A stretch of DNA of 8,045 bases, taken from contig PLUH01000411.1 in NCBI GenBank assembly GCA_003164825.1, positions 1 to 8,045 of the forward strand, in the 5' to 3' direction. Made by a program: the position numbers and the translations under genes. Source of the stretch: Hyphomicrobiales bacterium. GTDB lineage: Bacteria > Pseudomonadota > Alphaproteobacteria > Rhizobiales > Beijerinckiaceae. The notes under the pieces are model-generated. The model was not told the origin of the DNA and made no database searches. It worked only from the letters and a program-made list of their open reading frames with translations. Positions 4,807-8,045 of this stretch are shown in pieces; the first letter of the stretch is position 1, and every line of letters starts with the position of its first letter.

Positions 4807-7800
4807 ATGACGGAGTTGTTGTCCGCACACGTGCCTGAAACTCGGTGGGAGGATGGGGAGTTCCTCCTGTCCCGGGCCGTGCCTCACGGCGACCCACTAC
4901 CGGTCCTCGCCGCTGTGCCTTTAACCACCCCGCCGTCGCCGGCAGCCATCGCGCGCTTGCAACACGCTTTCGAGCTGCGGAACGAGCTCGACCCTGGCTG
5001 GGCAGCTCGGCCGCTGAGGCTCGTGACTGACAACGGTCGGCTTACGCTGTTGAGCGAGGATCCCGGCGGAGAGCCCCTGTTGCGGCTCTTGGGGCAGCCT
5101 TGGGAGATCACTTCGTTTTTGCGCTTCGCCATCGGCCTGGCGGCTGCGCTGGCGAGACTCCACGGGCGAGGCCTCATCCACAAAGATATCAAGCCAGCCA
5201 ATATCCTCGTCAACAACGCGACCTGGGCGGTCTGGCTGACGGGTTTCGGCATCGCGTCTCACCTCCCACGCGAGGCGCCGGGATCGACCGAAGCAATCGC
5301 GGGAACGCTGGCTTACATGGCGCCCGAGCAGACCGGCCGCATGAACCGGTCGATTGATTCGCGTAGCGATCTCTACGCTTGCGGCGTCACCTTTTACGAG
5401 ACGATCACCGGAACGCTCCCGTTCTCTGCATCCGATCCGCTGGAATGGATCCATTGCCACATTGCCCGCCCGCCGGCGCCGCCAAGCGAGCGGGTCCACG
5501 GGATTCCCGGCCCTATCGAGGCCATCATCCTGAAGCTGCTCGCAAAGTCGCCAGAGGATCGGTTTCAGACCGCCGCGGGCCTCGAAGCGGATCTGCGGGC
5601 ATGCCTGACTTCGTGGGAGACGCACCAGCGAATTGACGCCTTCCCCATCGGCGCGCGCGATGTGCCGGACAGACTTTTGATCCCGGAAAAGCTCTATGGA
5701 CGCAAGTCGGAGGTAGACGCTCTTGTTGCAGCGTTCGACCGCGTCGCCGCACGAGGAAGGGCTGAATTCATTCTGGTGTCGGGCCATGGCGGTGTCGGCA
5801 AGTCCTCCATCGTCAGCGAGTTCAGCAAGGCGATGCCGACCCAAGGCTTGTTCGCGGCGGGAAAATTCGATCAGTACAAACGCGACATCCCGTATGCGAC
5901 CCTCGCGCAGGCGTTTCAAAGTCTCGTCCGTCGCATTCTTGGCCGGGACGATACGGATGTAAACCGTTGGCGCCACGCTTTGCTCGAGGCGCTCGGTCCG
6001 AACGGCCAGCTCATGGTCACTCTGATTCCCGAGCTCGCCGCAATTATCGGGGAGCAGCCCCCGACCCCAGATCTGCCGCCGCAAGAGGCGCGGAATCGAT
6101 TCCAGATGGTTTTCCGGCGCTTCCTCAGCGCTTTCGCCCAGCCAGAGCATCCTCTCGCGCTATTCCTGGACGATTTGCAATGGCTGGATGCTGCGACCCT
6201 CGAACTCCTTGAGCACTTGGTCACAGAACCTGAGGTGCGGCACGTCCTGCTGGTTGGCGCCTACCGGGCCAACGAACTCGACCCCTCTCATGCGCTCGTC
6301 CGGACGTTCGAGCGCATCCGCAACGCTGGGACGGATGTCCAGGAGATCGCGCTCAAGCCTCTCGCGCCAGGCGACGTGAGACGGCTCATCGCCGACGCGT
6401 TGCGGGCGGAGCCGGAACATGTGCGACCCCTCGCCAAGCTGGTGTTTGAGAAAACCGGAGGCAATGCGTTTTTCGTGAATCAGTTTATCGCCGCGCTGGC
6501 GGAGGACGGCCTGCTTGCCTTCGACTCGGACAGGCGCGGCTGGAAGTGGGATATCGACCGGATCCGCGCGAAGGGCTTCACCGCCAACGTTGCAGATCTC
6601 ATGGCCGCGAAGATGAACCGTCTGCCCAAGGCGACGCAAGAAGCCTTGGGATCGCTGGCCTGCCTTGGAAGCGTCGCTGCAGTCGCCACGATAGATCTCA
6701 TTTCCGGATCGGAGAAGGAGGCGGTCCATGCGGCGCTCTGGCAAGCGGTCCGGGCCGGTCTCATCTCTCGCCTGGACGGCGCCTACGTGTTTATCCATGA
6801 CCGCGTGCAAGAGGCTGCCTATGCGCTAATCCCCGAACACGAGCGGGCCCTGGCTCACCTTCGAATCGGCCGACTGCTCGCGTCGGAGACCGCGCCGGAC
6901 AAGCGCGATGAAAAGATATTCGATATTGTAAATCAGTTGAACGGCGGCGCGGCGTTGATTGAAACGCCAGAGGAGCGCGAGCAGGTTGCCGAGCTCAATT
7001 TGAGCGCGGGCAAGCGCGCAAAGGCGGCGGCGGCTTACTCGGCAGCCTTGCAATATTTCTCCAAAGGTTACGGCTTGCTGGGAGAAAGCGACCGAGAGCA
7101 GAAGTCCCAATTGGCGTTCGACCTCGAGCTCAATTGGGCCGAGTGCGAATATCTGACAGGTCGCTTTGCGTCCGCCGAGGAACGGCTTTCTGTCTTGTCG
7201 AGAGGGGCGGCAAACCTTGTTGACACGGCGGCCGTCGCTTGTCTGCGGATGACGCTCTATACCACGCTCGACCGAAGCGACCGCGCGGTAGACGTGGGTC
7301 TCGAATACCTTCGCCGGGTTGGCGTCGACTTTTCGCCTCACCCGACCGACGACGACGTCCGGCAGGAATACGATCGGCTCTGGCGACACCTTGGCGACCG
7401 CGCCATCGGAGCGCTCGTCGATCTGCCCGTCGCGCGCGACCCCGATTGCATCGCGACGCTCGAGGTGCTCACGCTGACTGTGCCTGCGGCCAATTTCACC
7501 GACGAGAACCTTTTCTGCGTCGCCGTGGCGCGGATGGCCAGCCTGTCGCTGCAACACGGCAATGGCGACGCGTCGTGCCACGCCTATGTTTGGCTGGGCA
7601 TGATACTGCGGTCGCGCTTCGGTAATTTCGCGGCAGGCTTTCGTTTCGGCCGCCTCGGCATCGATCTGGTTGAGCGGCAGGGCCTGGACCGCTTCAAGGC
7701 GCGCATCTACTCGGACTTCGGACACCTCATCAATCCGTGGACGAAGCACTTGCGGGACGGAATTGATTGGGTGCGACGCGCGCTGATCACGGCCCAGACC

Positions 7801-8045
7801 AACGGCGATCTCACCTTTGCGTCCTTCGCCAGCAATTCCCTGACCATGCTGCTTCTCGCCAGTGGCGAGCCGCTCGACGGCGTGCAAGCAGAGGCGGAGA
7901 ACGGGCTCGAATACACGCGAAGAGTGCGCTTCGGCCTATTCGCCGACATCATGACCGGACAGCTCGGCCTCGTTCGGGCTCTGCGTGGCCTGACCTCCGA
8001 TATCTCAAGTTTCGGGGATGAACAGTTCGACGAGCGGCGATTTCA
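4807..8045 (+). CDS. giant kinase-like/ATPase sensor protein (Ser/Thr kinase-like + STAND-type ATPase, histidine kinase expected), partial, C-terminus beyond right edge
   Basis: Open for 1079 codons to the right edge with no stop. The kinase-like domain (about 10-268) has catalytic loop HKDIKPANIL (125-134; Asp127, Asn132), activation-segment end AYMAPEQTGRMNRSIDSRSD and a normal C-lobe. Its N-lobe has no glycine loop and no lysine at all before Lys126, and DFG is replaced by GFG (146-148). An AAA/STAND ATPase (about 295-560) has Walker A GHGGVGKS (326-333), Walker B LALFLDD (450-456) and the family marks KFDQYKRDIPYATLAQAF and FIHDRVQEAAY (662-672). Helical TPR-like repeats follow (about 720-1079). 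Known relatives continue with GAF and histidine-kinase domains to about 1700-1900 residues; those parts are not visible here. The start is firm: an in-frame TAA lies at 4792-4794, the first ATG is 4807, and AAAAGG lies 7 bases before it. It is probably cytoplasmic, as no membrane segment is seen. The likely role is sensing that leads to phosphorylation of the divergent FixJ-like regulator. Confidence 0.93.
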   Translation, partial: MTELLSAHVPETRWEDGEFLLSRAVPHGDPLPVLAAVPLTTPPSPAAIARLQHAFELRNELDPGWAARPLRLVTDNGRLTLLSEDPGGEPLLRLLGQPWEITSFLRFAIGLAAALARLHGRGLIHKDIKPANILVNNATWAVWLTGFGIASHLPREAPGSTEAIAGTLAYMAPEQTGRMNRSIDSRSDLYACGVTFYETITGTLPFSASDPLEWIHCHIARPPAPPSERVHGIPGPIEAIILKLLAKSPEDRFQTAAGLEADLRACLTSWETHQRIDAFPIGARDVPDRLLIPEKLYGRKSEVDALVAAFDRVAARGRAEFILVSGHGGVGKSSIVSEFSKAMPTQGLFAAGKFDQYKRDIPYATLAQAFQSLVRRILGRDDTDVNRWRHALLEALGPNGQLMVTLIPELAAIIGEQPPTPDLPPQEARNRFQMVFRRFLSAFAQPEHPLALFLDDLQWLDAATLELLEHLVTEPEVRHVLLVGAYRANELDPSHALVRTFERIRNAGTDVQEIALKPLAPGDVRRLIADALRAEPEHVRPLAKLVFEKTGGNAFFVNQFIAALAEDGLLAFDSDRRGWKWDIDRIRAKGFTANVADLMAAKMNRLPKATQEALGSLACLGSVAAVATIDLISGSEKEAVHAALWQAVRAGLISRLDGAYVFIHDRVQEAAYALIPEHERALAHLRIGRLLASETAPDKRDEKIFDIVNQLNGGAALIETPEEREQVAELNLSAGKRAKAAAAYSAALQYFSKGYGLLGESDREQKSQLAFDLELNWAECEYLTGRFASAEERLSVLSRGAANLVDTAAVACLRMTLYTTLDRSDRAVDVGLEYLRRVGVDFSPHPTDDDVRQEYDRLWRHLGDRAIGALVDLPVARDPDCIATLEVLTLTVPAANFTDENLFCVAVARMASLSLQHGNGDASCHAYVWLGMILRSRFGNFAAGFRFGRLGIDLVERQGLDRFKARIYSDFGHLINPWTKHLRDGIDWVRRALITAQTNGDLTFASFASNSLTMLLLASGEPLDGVQAEAENGLEYTRRVRFGLFADIMTGQLGLVRALRGLTSDISSFGDEQFDERRF

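Noticed and set aside
5176..5270. Classification of the giant protein as an ordinary active PknB-type Ser/Thr kinase
   Set aside because: The catalytic loop is present, but the glycine loop, N-lobe lysine and DFG aspartate are all missing.
4921..6150. Minus-strand open frame of 409 codons
   Set aside because: It lies antisense to the clearly coding kinase/ATPase gene, is Arg-rich, has no family motif, and is a typical shadow frame of GC-rich coding DNA.
6826..7887. Minus-strand open frame of 353 codons
   Set aside because: Antisense to the helical-repeat part of the same giant gene, where the plus-strand frame is continuous and protein-like; no domain or ribosome binding site is seen.
1..8045. 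Mobile element, CRISPR array, tRNA or rRNA
   Set aside because: No transposase or integrase frame, no regularly spaced repeats, and no cloverleaf or rRNA-like sequence could be recognised on either strand.

Overview
The window looks like chromosomal DNA of a GC-rich alphaproteobacterium, most likely of the order Hyphomicrobiales. The grounds are the strong GC bias at third codon positions, the FixJ/NodW-type regulator, and a giant kinase-ATPase of a type I associate with that group. I see no rRNA, tRNA, CRISPR array, transposase or phage gene.

Left part (1-3024), all on the minus strand. At the left edge is the N-terminal 243 residues of an MdtA-like RND efflux adaptor. Its start overlaps (ATGA) the end of a 21-codon leader ORF that carries the only good ribosome binding site. 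To the right are a doubtful 72-residue ORF, a small exported protein ending in a CxxC motif, a 55-residue ORF, a shortened SnoaL-like protein, and a complete aldo/keto reductase. The 78-, 55- and 87-codon genes form a chain with overlapping ends and individual ribosome binding sites, so they probably form one operon, possibly continuing from the reductase 78 bases upstream.

Middle part (3025-4806). A 394-base gap holds a nested palindrome and a perfect 14-bp hairpin. It separates the reductase from a FixJ/NodW-type response regulator, also on the minus strand, whose start is a GTG with a strong ribosome binding site. A 707-base non-coding stretch follows, with a compact 7-bp inverted repeat near the regulator and imperfect repeats farther out.

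Right part (4807-8045), plus strand. The first 1079 codons of a very large protein run off the right edge without a stop: kinase-like domain, STAND/AAA-type ATPase, then helical repeats. In this family GAF and histidine-kinase domains follow. The kinase-like domain has no lysine in its first 125 residues and has Gly in place of the DFG aspartate, so it is probably a pseudokinase.

The most coherent system is the divergent pair of giant sensor kinase and FixJ-like regulator. The regulator would be the phospho-acceptor partner and could control itself, the reductase operon or the efflux pump; these last links are inference from proximity only.
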